Source: JACCZX01 sp963729165 (GTDB lineage Bacteria; Pseudomonadota; Gammaproteobacteria; Burkholderiales; Burkholderiaceae_F). Taken from it: DNA of 64,000 nucleotides. The translations under genes and the position numbers were made by a program. Positions 1-8,131 of the stretch are shown in pieces; the stretch's first letter is position 1; each line of letters starts with the position of its first letter. Location: NCBI GenBank assembly GCA_963729165.1, contig CAVSMM010000007.1:186001-250000 (forward strand), written 5' to 3'. Under the pieces are notes generated by a model. That model searched no databases. It worked only from the letters and a program-made list of their open reading frames with translations, and was not told where the DNA came from.

Positions 1-1
1 C

Positions 2-757
2 GAACTCGGCGCCGAAGTCATCTCGCTCGGCGCTTCCCCCAACGGCCTGAACATCAACGACGGTGTCGGGGCAGTGCATTCGAATCATCTCGCTGAAGCG
101 GTACGCAACAACCAGGCCGATTTTGGAATCGCGCTCGATGGCGACGCCGATCGAGTGGTGATTGCCGACGCCGGCGGGCGCATTTATAACGGCGACGAGT
201 TGCTCTACATCATCGTGCGCGACCGGATGCGCCACGCAAAGGTGGACGGCGTGGTCGGTACGCTGATGACCAACTACTCGCTTGAGCGCCGGCTGCGTGA
301 AATGGACATTCCGTTCGTGCGAGCCAAAGTGGGCGATCGTTATGTCCTCGAGATGCTCGAAGAGAAAAAGTGGCTTTACGGTGGCGAAGGCTCGGGACAC
401 TTGTTGTGCCTCGACTGTCATACGACAGGAGACGGCATCGTCAGCGCATTACAGGTGCTTTCAGCAGTGAGGCGGCAGAGCAAGTCGCTGGCGCAGTTGA
501 CGCACGACCTGGTGTTGATGCCACAGGCGCTGGTCAATGCAGCCGTCGAGCGCGGCTTTCAATGGCGCTCACACACCTCTTTGGTGGCAGCTGTGTCAGA
601 CGCGGAGCGCGAGCTCAACGGCAGCGGACGCGTTCTGATCCGGCCCTCGGGAACAGAGCCTGTGTTGCGGGTCATGGTCGAGGCCCCCGAAGTTGAAATT
701 GCAGAGGCGATGGCGCAGCGCCTCGCATCCACCGTGCGCCACGCACTGCGCTCATAA
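2..757 (+). CDS. glmM: Phosphoglucosamine mutase GlmM, C-terminal part (cut by window start)
   Basis: GlmM converts glucosamine-6-phosphate to glucosamine-1-phosphate in the cytoplasm, the step that feeds UDP-GlcNAc for peptidoglycan and LPS. The frame is open from base 2, and the first residues read ELGAEVISLGASPNGLNIND, a very conserved GlmM stretch. About 251 residues remain. The metal-binding loop DGDADR is at bases 137-154, the sugar-binding GEGSGH follows at about 382-399, and the C-terminal phosphate-binding RPSGTEP is at about 640-660. The N-terminal part with the catalytic serine lies outside the window. Identification is secure. Confidence 0.95.
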   Translation, partial: ELGAEVISLGASPNGLNINDGVGAVHSNHLAEAVRNNQADFGIALDGDADRVVIADAGGRIYNGDELLYIIVRDRMRHAKVDGVVGTLMTNYSLERRLREMDIPFVRAKVGDRYVLEMLEEKKWLYGGEGSGHLLCLDCHTTGDGIVSALQVLSAVRRQSKSLAQLTHDLVLMPQALVNAAVERGFQWRSHTSLVAAVSDAERELNGSGRVLIRPSGTEPVLRVMVEAPEVEIAEAMAQRLASTVRHALRS

Positions 758-784
758 CTTTCCGTCCGCAGCGCGTCGTGCGCA

Positions 785-1138
785 TTGCCGGGCCGCACGC
801 TGCGGACTAAGTTGCTCGATAACGGGTGCGCGACGATGCCGACGCTTGGGGCAGGTCAGTCGTGCGAGATCGCCATCACGTTTACGCCGGCGTCAAACAG
901 CACCGGTTTGAGAAGTGGCGCTGCACAGATAGATCATGACTGGGTCGGCGGCACTGCCGCCGTCGCGCTGCTCGGTACGGTCGAACTCAGCGCCGGAAAT
1001 GCACCCGTCGCGTCCTCCGGCGGTGGGGGCGGCGGCGCGACGGATATCTTGTGGCTGGCCCTTATTGCTTCGGTGGCAGCAACACGCGATCGATCACGTG
1101 CACGACGCCATTGGTTGCCGCTTTGTCGGAGGTCGTGA
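785..1138 (+). pseudogene. Fragment of a choice-of-anchor-D-like surface protein with a Gly-run C-terminal sorting tail
   Basis: An open frame of 117 codons with no clear ribosome site starts 27 bases after glmM. Its middle (LGAGQSCEIAITFTPASN, then VALLGT) resembles the end of an Ig-like ASPM/SPD-2/Hydin or choice-of-anchor-D repeat. It is followed by a run of six glycines, a hydrophobic stretch (ILWLALIASVAA) and arginines, the layout of CTERM-type sorting signals. The upstream body of such a protein is missing and the end overlaps the 3' end of the convergent fasciclin gene, so I read it as a remnant. It could still be a short expressed protein. Confidence 0.35.
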
Positions 1139-1535
1139 CCACCGCTTCTTCGATCGTCACGAAATTCGCGGTGCGCGCCAGGGCAACATTCGCCCCGTTG
1201 ACAGTCTTCATGTTGCCGGCTTTGACTTCTGCAGCGGCCGACTTGGCCGGCAGTACGTGGTAGGTCAGTACGTGCTTGAGCTGTTCCTTGTTGGCCGCAA
1301 GTTCCGCCATCGTCTTCGCGGGAACGGCTTTGAATGCATCATTGGTCGGAGCGAACACGGTAAATGGGCCGGTGCCCGCCAGCGTTTCGTTTAGGCCGGC
1401 ATCATTGATCAGCTTGGACAGTGTCGAGAGTTCGGGCTCTGAACCGATGACTTGCACGACATTTTTGGGTTGCATGGAGGCGCAGCCTGCCAGCGAAATT
1501 GCCAGCAGGCTGAGCACGCAGATTCGGCGGTTCAT
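1062..1535 (-). CDS. Fasciclin (FAS1) domain lipoprotein
   Basis: A 157-residue secreted protein with a single FAS1 domain. FAS1 domains are adhesion or cell-surface modules; the bacterial role is poorly defined. The chosen start gives MNRRICVLSLLAISLAGCAS, a lipoprotein signal with lipobox LAGC, and is preceded by AGGAGAG. An upstream in-frame ATG at 1604 would spoil the signal peptide. FAS1 hallmarks are visible: TVFAPTNDAF, then LTYHVLP, and VHVIDRVLLP at the end. The gene is convergent with the glmM side and divergent from pstS. Confidence 0.85.
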   Translation of the reverse strand: MNRRICVLSLLAISLAGCASMQPKNVVQVIGSEPELSTLSKLINDAGLNETLAGTGPFTVFAPTNDAFKAVPAKTMAELAANKEQLKHVLTYHVLPAKSAAAEVKAGNMKTVNGANVALARTANFVTIEEAVVTTSDKAATNGVVHVIDRVLLPPKQ

Positions 1536-1636
1536 CAACTCTCCTAAAGGGCGCGACATCGCACGCGGGAAAATTAGGCGCCGCGAATGACAGCGGCGTG
1601 ACATGGCCGCGCAAAACGGGCCTGTGTTACCGCCTT

Positions 1637-1670
1637 ATGTCACCTAACGGTCATACCCGGCTCCTAGACT
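1637..1670 (+). promoter_or_regulatory. Pho-box-like PhoB site and -10 element upstream of pstS
   Basis: Two direct repeats, ATGTCAC (1637-1643) and CGGTCAT (1648-1654), have their GTCA cores exactly 11 bases apart, the spacing of a Pho box. A -10-like TAGACT (1665-1670) follows about ten bases downstream, where the Pho box replaces a -35 element. A site with the same TGTCAC-N6-GTCAT form lies before the PlcP-like gene at 7125. Confidence 0.55.
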
Positions 1671-1711
1671 CTTCGCTGTTCTGGAATCGCGGTTTTCTCA
1701 TGGGATATTCA

Positions 1712-2749
1712 ATGAAATTTTCTGTTCTCAAATCACTGGTTGCAGCTGCCCTGATTGCAGGCATGTCCGCATTTGCCGGTGCTCAGGAAGTAACCGGTGC
1801 CGGCGCGTCGTTTCCGGCTCCGGTTTATGCGAAGTGGGCGGATGCGTACAACAAGGCAACGGGCGTGCGGATCAATTACCAGTCCGTGGGCTCGGGCGCC
1901 GGCATGCGGCAGATTCGCGGCAAGACGGTGGATTTCGGCGCCTCCGATGCACCTTTGTCGGATGCCGAGCTGGCGAAGGACGGGCTAATTCAATTTCCCA
2001 CCGTGATCGGCGGCGTCGTGCCGGTGGTCAACATTAAGGGCATTACCCCAGGTCAATTGAAGATGACCGGTGCGCTGCTTGGCGACATTTACCTCGGCAA
2101 GATCACGAAATGGAATGATCCGGCGATCGCCGCCTTGAACGCCGGTGTGCCGTTGCCGGATGCCGCGATTGCCGTCGTACGTCGCGCCGATGGCTCGGGC
2201 ACCAGCTTCCTCTTTACTAACTACCTGAGCAAGACAAACCCGGAATGGAAGGCGAAGGTCGGTGAAGGCACGGCAGTGAACTGGCCGACCGGGGCCGGTG
2301 GCAAGGGCAATGAAGGCGTGTCGGCGTTCGTGCAGCGGTTGCCGAATTCGATCGGCTACGTCGAGTATGCATACGCGAAGCAGAACAAGATGTCGCACGT
2401 ACAGATGCGTAACCAGGCGGGCAGTTTCGTTGCGCCGAGCGACACAAGCTTCAAGGCGGCTGCTGCGGGTGCAGAGTGGTCGAAGAGCTTCAACCAGGTG
2501 CTGACCGATCAGCCCGGCAAGGAGGCATGGCCGATCACCGGTGCGACGTTCATCATGATGCACGCCAAGCAGGACAAGCCTCAGCAGGCAGCCGCTGCGC
2601 TGAAGTTTTTTGACTGGGCCTACACCAACGGCGACAAGATGGCCGACGAGCTCGACTACGTGCCGATGCCCGATGCTGTTGAAAACATTATCCGCACTCA
2701 ATGGCGGAAGATCACTGACGGTTCAGGCAAGGGGATAGTTGCTCAGTAA
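1712..2749 (+). CDS. pstS: Periplasmic phosphate-binding protein PstS
   Basis: PstS captures inorganic phosphate in the periplasm and delivers it to the PstCAB transporter. The 345-residue product starts with a signal peptide (MKFSVLKSLVAAALIAG, cleavage likely after AGA or AGAQ) and continues VTGAGASFPAPVYAKW, the typical PstS N-terminus. Phosphate-contacting stretches such as YQSVGSGAG, DFGASDAPL and RRADGSGTSF are intact. An ATG at 1700 is also in frame but gives a longer N-terminus; 1712 gives the cleaner signal peptide. It is the first gene of the phosphate operon, with a Pho-box-like site about 60 bases upstream and a hairpin after it. Confidence 0.95.
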   Translation: MKFSVLKSLVAAALIAGMSAFAGAQEVTGAGASFPAPVYAKWADAYNKATGVRINYQSVGSGAGMRQIRGKTVDFGASDAPLSDAELAKDGLIQFPTVIGGVVPVVNIKGITPGQLKMTGALLGDIYLGKITKWNDPAIAALNAGVPLPDAAIAVVRRADGSGTSFLFTNYLSKTNPEWKAKVGEGTAVNWPTGAGGKGNEGVSAFVQRLPNSIGYVEYAYAKQNKMSHVQMRNQAGSFVAPSDTSFKAAAAGAEWSKSFNQVLTDQPGKEAWPITGATFIMMHAKQDKPQQAAAALKFFDWAYTNGDKMADELDYVPMPDAVENIIRTQWRKITDGSGKGIVAQ

Positions 2750-2751
2750 AA

Positions 2752-2778
2752 CCGGTGCCGTCATGCTGACGGCACCGG
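2752..2778 (+). promoter_or_regulatory. Perfect 12-bp hairpin between pstS and pstC
   Basis: CCGGTGCCGTCA and its exact inverse flank a three-base loop. There is no following T-run, so it is unlikely to be a simple terminator. Hairpins between a binding-protein gene and its transporter genes commonly stabilise the upstream message or partly stop transcription, so that more binding protein is made than permease. Confidence 0.6.
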
Positions 2779-2826
2779 CACGACGACGACTGGGTTTAGA
2801 ACCTCCAGCGTGCACTGGGCGCTACG

Positions 2827-3831
2827 ATGAGTTCCATTGCGACGAGCGAGCTGCCGCCTGACGTGCTGCAGCCGCAGGAACTGCCTCCGGTGCGCCCTTC
2901 TGGACGATTCGGCGATCTTGTATTTGCGAATGTGACGCGCCTGGCGGCGGTGATCACACTTTCGCTGCTGATCGCCATCATTGTGTCGCTCGTGATCGGC
3001 GCGTGGCCGTCGATTCAGGAGTTCGGTCTGCCGTTTTTGTGGACCGCCGAGTGGGATCCTGTTCAGAACAAGTTCGGCGGCCTGGTGATGATCTACGGGA
3101 CGATCGCGACGTCGATCATTGCGTTGATCATTGCGGTGCCCGTTAGCTTCGGTATTGCACTGTTTCTGACCGAGCTTTCGCCGAAGTGGCTCAAGCGCCC
3201 ACTCGGAACCGCAATCGAATTGCTGGCGGCGATTCCGTCGATCGTATATGGCATGTGGGGATTGCTGGTGTTTGCGCCGTTGCTTGCACAGTACGTGCAG
3301 CAGCCGCTGCAATCGGTATTCGGCAATGTGCCTTTACTGGGCAGTCTGTTCTCAGGTGCGCCGGTCGGGATCGGCATCCTTTCAGCCGGGATCATTCTGG
3401 CGATCATGATCATTCCGTTCATTGCGGCGGTGATGCGCGACGTGTTTGAGGTCACCCCGGCGCTGTTGAAGGAGTCCGCCTATGGGCTCGGCTCGACCAC
3501 ATGGGAAGTCGTGTGGCAAGTCGTGCTCCCGTACACCAAGGCCGGCGTGATCGGCGGAATCATGTTGGGGCTGGGGCGTGCACTCGGCGAAACGATGGCG
3601 GTGACTTTCGTGATCGGCAACTTCAATCAGCTCGACACGCTGTCGCTGTTCCAGGCGGCCAATTCGATCACGTCGGCACTGGCCAACGAGTTCGCCGAGG
3701 CCACGCCGGGGCTGCATGAAGCTTCCCTCATCTATCTCGGGCTGGTGTTGTTCTTCATCACCCTTGTCGTGCTGTCGCTGTCGAAATTGTTGCTGCTGCA
3801 GATGCGTCGCGGCGAAGGCAGAGGAACATGA
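2827..3831 (+). CDS. pstC: Phosphate ABC transporter permease PstC
   Basis: PstC is one of the two inner-membrane permease subunits of the high-affinity phosphate transporter. The 334-residue product has a cytoplasmic N-terminus, a first membrane segment (about residues 36-60) and then five more helices. The EAA-type ABC permease loop is seen near ALLKESAYGLGSTTWEVVWQ, followed by GLGRALGETMAV, typical of PstC. It ends in an ATGA overlap with pstA, so the two are translationally coupled. Confidence 0.95.
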   Translation: MSSIATSELPPDVLQPQELPPVRPSGRFGDLVFANVTRLAAVITLSLLIAIIVSLVIGAWPSIQEFGLPFLWTAEWDPVQNKFGGLVMIYGTIATSIIALIIAVPVSFGIALFLTELSPKWLKRPLGTAIELLAAIPSIVYGMWGLLVFAPLLAQYVQQPLQSVFGNVPLLGSLFSGAPVGIGILSAGIILAIMIIPFIAAVMRDVFEVTPALLKESAYGLGSTTWEVVWQVVLPYTKAGVIGGIMLGLGRALGETMAVTFVIGNFNQLDTLSLFQAANSITSALANEFAEATPGLHEASLIYLGLVLFFITLVVLSLSKLLLLQMRRGEGRGT

Positions 3832-4706
3832 GCGCATTGCCGCTTCGCGTTGGCCGCGGCGACTATCGTTTGCCGTTGCACCGGCGGCGCAAGCTCGTCA
3901 ACAAGATCGCGCTGACGTTGTCGCTGGCCGCGATGGCATTCGGCTTGGTCTGGCTGATCTGGATTCTGTGGGATACGTTGATTCTCGGCATCCAGGGAAT
4001 CAACGCGGCAACGTTCAGCGAATCGACACCGCCGCCGAACGCCGAGGGCGGCGGGCTGGCCAATGCGATCGTCGGCTCGTTGATGATGGTGCTGGCTGCG
4101 ACCGCAGTGGGCACACCGATCGGGATCCTCGCCGGAATCTATCTGGCCGAATATGGGCAGCGAACGTGGCTTGGCAACGTCACGCGCTTCATCAACGACA
4201 TTCTGTTGTCTGCGCCATCGATCGTCATCGGCTTGTTCGTCTATACGATCATCGTTGCGCAGACGCGATCTTATTCGGGCTACGCGGGTGTGATCGCGCT
4301 GGCACTGATCGTTATTCCGGTCGTCGTGCGCACTACCGAGAATATGCTGCAGCTGATTCCGAATTCATTGCGTGAAGCGGCAGTCGCGCTCGGCTCGTCG
4401 AAGCGGGTGATGATCACGCAGGTAACGCTGAAGGCGGCGCGCGCAGGTGTTGTGACAGGAGTGCTGCTCGCTTTGGCGCGTATCGCAGGCGAAACCGCGC
4501 CGTTGCTGTTTACGGCTTTGTCGAATCAGTTTTTCAGCCTTGATTTGAGCTCTCCGATGGCCAATTTACCGGTCACGATCTTCAAGTTTGCGCTGAGTCC
4601 GTTCTCGAATTGGCAGCAGATGGCATGGGCGGGCGTATTTTTGATAACGATCGGCGTGCTTACATTGAACATTGTGGCGCGGGTGTTGTTTCGGCATAAG
4701 GACTAA
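3828..4706 (+). CDS. pstA: Phosphate ABC transporter permease PstA
   Basis: PstA is the second permease subunit and partners PstC and PstB. The 292-residue product has about six membrane segments. It has the PstA-type start (RRRKLVNKIALTLSLAAM), the conserved LREAAVALGSSKRVMITQV coupling loop, and ARIAGETAPLLFTAL. Its start overlaps pstC by four bases behind an AGGAAC ribosome site, and its stop directly abuts pstB. Confidence 0.95.
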   Translation: MSALPLRVGRGDYRLPLHRRRKLVNKIALTLSLAAMAFGLVWLIWILWDTLILGIQGINAATFSESTPPPNAEGGGLANAIVGSLMMVLAATAVGTPIGILAGIYLAEYGQRTWLGNVTRFINDILLSAPSIVIGLFVYTIIVAQTRSYSGYAGVIALALIVIPVVVRTTENMLQLIPNSLREAAVALGSSKRVMITQVTLKAARAGVVTGVLLALARIAGETAPLLFTALSNQFFSLDLSSPMANLPVTIFKFALSPFSNWQQMAWAGVFLITIGVLTLNIVARVLFRHKD

Positions 4707-5549
4707 ATGATGGAAGGCGCAACCGCAACCATGACTTCGGCACCCGCTGCACCCGTTGTGCCGACGACGGTGACGAGCAGCAAGCTGGCGAACGAGCGCA
4801 TCAAGATGAATGTGCGCGACTTGAACTTTTATTACGGCAAGTTCAAGGCGCTGAAGGACATCAATCTGCAGATCGCCGAAAAGAAGGTCACTGCGTTTAT
4901 CGGCCCGTCGGGCTGCGGCAAGTCGACGTTGTTGCGTGTTTTCAACCGGATGTACGAGTTGTATCCCGACCAGCGTGCCGAGGGAGAGGTCAACGTCGAT
5001 GGCGAGAACCTGCTTACCTCGAGGCAGGACGTGGCACTGATTCGCGCCAAGATCGGCATGATCTTTCAGAAGCCGACGCCGTTCCCGATGTCGATCTACG
5101 ACAACATCGCGTTCGGCGTGCGGCTGTTCGAAAAGCTCTCGCGCTCGGCGATGGACGAGCGTGTCGAATGGGCGTTGCGCAAGGCTGCGCTTTGGAACGA
5201 GGTCAAGGACAAGCTGCAGCAGACCGGTACGAGTTTGTCGGGTGGTCAGCAGCAGCGGCTTTGCATCGCACGCGGCATCGCGGTCAAGCCGGAAATTATT
5301 TTGTTCGACGAGCCATGCTCCGCGCTTGACCCGATTTCAACCTCGAAGATCGAGGAATTGATCGACGAGCTCAAAAGCGATTACACCGTCGCGATCGTGA
5401 CGCACAACATGCAGCAGGCGGCTCGGGTTTCGGACTACACCGCCTATATGTACCTCGGTGATTTGATCGAGTTCGGCGAAACCGATCAGATCTTTATCAA
5501 GCCGAAGCGCAAGGAAACAGAGGACTACATTACCGGCAGGTTTGGTTGA
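4707..5549 (+). CDS. pstB: Phosphate ABC transporter ATP-binding protein PstB
   Basis: PstB hydrolyses ATP to drive phosphate import and takes part in PstSCAB-PhoU signalling to PhoR. The 280-residue protein shows Walker A (GPSGCGKST, near residue 70), the Q-loop (MIFQKPTPFPMSIYDN), the signature LSGGQQQR and Walker B ILFDEP followed by the H-loop THNMQQA. The N-terminal 30 residues (Thr/Ala/Pro-rich) vary in this family. The start is immediately after the pstA stop, and the second codon is also ATG, so initiation could be at either. Confidence 0.95.
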   Translation: MMEGATATMTSAPAAPVVPTTVTSSKLANERIKMNVRDLNFYYGKFKALKDINLQIAEKKVTAFIGPSGCGKSTLLRVFNRMYELYPDQRAEGEVNVDGENLLTSRQDVALIRAKIGMIFQKPTPFPMSIYDNIAFGVRLFEKLSRSAMDERVEWALRKAALWNEVKDKLQQTGTSLSGGQQQRLCIARGIAVKPEIILFDEPCSALDPISTSKIEELIDELKSDYTVAIVTHNMQQAARVSDYTAYMYLGDLIEFGETDQIFIKPKRKETEDYITGRFG

Positions 5550-5582
5550 TGTGCAGGTACCAATGAACCCCAGGGACAAGCA

Positions 5583-6296
5583 ATGCTGAGCTCCGACCAT
5601 TCAATGCGCAAGTACGACGAGGAACTCGAAGGAATGCGCTCGCGCGTGCTGCAGATGGGAGGCCTTGTCGAGTCGCAGGTGCGCACCGCGCTCGACGCCT
5701 TCGAGCGTGCCGACCTGGAGCTTGCTCAGCAGGCGATCGACGCCGACAAACGCGTCAACGAGCTCGAGATGAGCGTCGATCAGATGGTCAACCATGTGAT
5801 TGCGCGGCGGCAGCCCACAGCCGGCGATTTACGCATGATCACCGGAATCGCCAAGGTGATCACTGACCTTGAGCGGATCGGCGACGAAGCCAGCAAGATT
5901 GCGCGTGCGGTCAAGTGGCTGCACGAGAAGCACGATAACTCGCGGCTAAACCGCATTCCCGATATCAAATACTCAGGCGAGGCCGCCGCATCGATGCTGC
6001 GCCGTACGCTCGATGCATTCGCGCGCATGGATCCGGTGGCCGCGGCGTCGATCATCAAGGACGATCTTGGCATCGATGATCGCTTTCGAGCGGTGCTGCG
6101 GCAGTTGATCACGTTCATGATGGAAGACCCGCGCACCATTTCGGCGTCGCTCGATTGCGTGTGGGTGGCCAAGGCGATCGAGCGCATTGGCGATCACGCG
6201 AAGAACGTCGCCGAGCACGTGATCTTCATTTCGCAAGGTTGGGACGCGCGCCACCAGTCGCTGGAAGATGTCGAGCGCGCGGTGGCACGGGCATGA
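5583..6296 (+). CDS. phoU: Phosphate signalling protein PhoU
   Basis: PhoU is a cytoplasmic peripheral protein that links PstSCAB to PhoR and keeps the Pho regulon off when phosphate is ample. The 237-residue product consists of two similar three-helix PhoU repeats. Each carries the metal-binding ExxxD-type helix (DLERIGDEASKIAR and AIERIGDHAKNVAEH). It lies 33 bases after pstB behind a CAGGGAC ribosome site. Confidence 0.95.
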   Translation: MLSSDHSMRKYDEELEGMRSRVLQMGGLVESQVRTALDAFERADLELAQQAIDADKRVNELEMSVDQMVNHVIARRQPTAGDLRMITGIAKVITDLERIGDEASKIARAVKWLHEKHDNSRLNRIPDIKYSGEAAASMLRRTLDAFARMDPVAAASIIKDDLGIDDRFRAVLRQLITFMMEDPRTISASLDCVWVAKAIERIGDHAKNVAEHVIFISQGWDARHQSLEDVERAVARA

Positions 6297-6298
6297 AG

Positions 6299-6363
6299 CT
6301 GCCGGGCCGCCCCAAGGCGAATGACGTCCCCCTTGGGGGGCCGCGCGCAGCGCCAGGGGCAAC
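6299..6363 (+). repeat. REP-like intergenic GC-rich hairpin repeat, copy 1
   Basis: The phoU-phoB gap is almost filled by an element beginning GCCGGGCCGCCCCAAGG (6301-6317) and followed by a CCCCCTTGGGGGG hairpin and a short GC-rich tail. The same 17 bases occur in inverse orientation at 44003-44019, also next to a CCCTTGGGG hairpin. Similar interspersed elements are common between genes in Burkholderiales chromosomes. Confidence 0.7.
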
Positions 6364-6364
6364 A

Positions 6365-7063
6365 ATGACATCAGCGTCGATCCTGGTGATCGAAGACGAG
6401 CCCGCTATTCAGGAGCTGGTCGCCTACACCTGTACGGCTCAGGGCTACACCGTTCGCCGCGCAGACTCGGTCGGCGCTGGGCGGGATGCCATCGACCGTG
6501 AATTGCCGGACATGGTGCTGCTTGACTGGATGCTTCCCGACAAATCCGGCATCGAGCTGCTGAAGGATCTGCGCGCACATGAGCGCACGAAAGTCATGCC
6601 GGTGATCATGCTGACTGCAAAGGGCAATGAAGCCGACAAAGTGGTCGGGCTTGACACCGGCGCCGACGACTATGTTGTCAAACCCTTTTCACCGCGTGAG
6701 CTGATGTCGCGTATTCGCGCGGTCTTCAGACGCCGTGCGCCGGAGCACAGCGGTGATGCGCTCGAATACGGTCCGCTGATGGTGGATCCCGCGCGCCATG
6801 AAATTTCGGTCGGCGGCACGCCTGTGAAAATGGGCCTGGCTGAATTCAAGCTACTCAAGTTTCTGATCAGTCATCCCGACCGCGTGTTCTCACGCACGCA
6901 ATTGCTCGACAGCGTTTGGGGCGATCACGTTTTTATCGAGGAACGTACGGTCGATGTGCACATGCTGCGCTTGCGCAAGGCGCTCGCCCCGGTCAACGCG
7001 CAACATTTACTCCAAACCGTGCGTGGTCTGGGGTATCGGTTGTCGACGCGACCTGAGCATTAG
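6365..7063 (+). CDS. phoB: Phosphate regulon response regulator PhoB
   Basis: PhoB is the OmpR-family transcription factor that binds Pho boxes when phosphorylated by PhoR. The 232-residue product has a receiver domain (acidic pocket IEDEP, phospho-acceptor Asp54 in LLDWMLP, Lys in VKPFSP) and a winged-helix DNA-binding domain ending VDVHMLRLRKAL and RGLGYRLS. The start at 6365 follows GCCAGGGGCA; the frame is open further upstream, but that stretch is REP-like repeat DNA. phoR is not adjacent: two lipid-remodelling-type genes lie between them. Confidence 0.95.
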   Translation: MTSASILVIEDEPAIQELVAYTCTAQGYTVRRADSVGAGRDAIDRELPDMVLLDWMLPDKSGIELLKDLRAHERTKVMPVIMLTAKGNEADKVVGLDTGADDYVVKPFSPRELMSRIRAVFRRRAPEHSGDALEYGPLMVDPARHEISVGGTPVKMGLAEFKLLKFLISHPDRVFSRTQLLDSVWGDHVFIEERTVDVHMLRLRKALAPVNAQHLLQTVRGLGYRLSTRPEH

Positions 7064-7124
7064 GTGAACAAACTCGCGAACAAGCGGTATTAAGCCGTTG
7101 AATCTGAAAGATTGGCGGTGCGGG

Positions 7125-7158
7125 TTGTCACGGCAAAGTCATTCGCTGCTCGTACGCT
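7125..7158 (+). promoter_or_regulatory. Pho-box-like PhoB site upstream of the PlcP-like gene
   Basis: TTGTCAC (7125-7131) and AAGTCAT (7136-7142) place their GTCA cores 11 bases apart, matching the pstS site (TGTCAC-N6-GTCAT in both). A -10-like TACGCT (7153-7158) follows about ten bases later. The predicted transcript would begin only a few bases before the ATG at 7168. Confidence 0.55.
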
Positions 7159-7167
7159 GCCTTTCCC

Positions 7168-8131
7168 ATGATGCAATGGTTAACAACACCGTTCGCGGCG
7201 TGGGGAGCTTCAGAGAAATCGGCAGCTCATCGGCTGCCTGCTCCAATCGCTCAGACTGCTGAAGCCGAGTCAAGTGATCACTCGTCAGTCGCTCCGCAGC
7301 ACTATCGCTCGATCTTCATCTCGGACATCCATCTCGGAACGCGCGGTTGCAAGGCCGACTACCTTCTCGACTTTCTACGGCACACCGAGTCGGATCGGCT
7401 GTATCTCGTCGGCGACATCATCGATGGCTGGGCGCTAAAAAAAGGGTTCTACTGGCATCAGACGCACAACGATGTCGTCCAGAAGGTCCTGCGTAAGGCC
7501 CGCAAGGGAACCCATGTTGTTTATGTTCCGGGCAACCACGATGAGGCAGGGCGTCAGTTCGTCGGGCTGAATTTCGGCGACATCGCAATCTGCAGCGACG
7601 CCGTGCATACACTGCTCGACGGCAGACGCCTGTGGGTGGTTCATGGCGACTTTGCCGACGGCGTGATTCAGCACGCAAAGTGGCTCGCAAGCATCGGCGA
7701 CTCGTTGTATGACTTCATTCTGTGGCTCAACAACCACTTCAATCGCGTGCGCAGCCGGCTCGGGATGAATTACTGGTCGCTGTCTCAGTACCTGAAGCAC
7801 AAAGTCAAGAACGCGGTCAGCTTTATCAGCGACTTCGAGCGTGTGCTTGCTGCGCGAGGCGCGCCGCCGCGGCTTCGACGGCGTCGTTTGCGGGCACATC
7901 CACAAGCCCGAGATTCGGATGCTCGACGGCATGCTCTATTGCAACGACGGCGATTGGGTCGAGAGCCTGTCTGCGCTGGTCGAAACGCATGAAGGCGAAT
8001 TGAAAATCGTCCGCTGGAGCGGGCGGCTCGCGCCCGGCACGCCGGTGTTGCGATGGGACGAGCCGGAACCGACCGACATGCCGCACGAAGTTGCCGTCAC
8101 CGATGCGTTGCTGGCGGCCGCAAGCGCATGA
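7168..8131 (+). CDS. plcP: PlcP-like metallophosphoesterase (phospholipase C for lipid remodelling), frameshifted
   Basis: A calcineurin-type phosphoesterase of the LpxH-like COG2908 group, often labelled UDP-2,3-diacylglucosamine diphosphatase. Metal ligands are in ISDIHLG, VGDIIDGW, PGNHDE, VHGDFAD and, after the frameshift, GHIHKPEI. The stretch between the second and third motifs (KKGFYWHQTHNDVVQKVLRK) resembles rhizobial PlcP, which cleaves phospholipid head groups during phosphate starvation. The Pho-box-like site, the following glycosyltransferase and the position inside the pho locus favour that role over LpxH. One extra T near 7853 (CTTGCTG for CTGCTG) breaks the frame; the remainder is read from about 7856 to 8131. 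The stop overlaps the next gene by ATGA. Confidence 0.75.

Noticed and set aside
1985..2701. Long antisense open frame inside pstS (238 codons, minus strand)
   Set aside because: It mirrors the codon usage of pstS, has no ribosome site or recognisable domain, and its composition (His/Arg/Val-rich) is typical of antisense shadows in G+C-rich genes.
7168..8131. Calling the metallophosphoesterase LpxH (lipid A synthesis)
   Set aside because: The family label fits, but the pho-locus context, the Pho-box-like site, the following glycosyltransferase and the region after the second metal motif agree better with PlcP. LpxH remains possible if no other copy exists in the genome.
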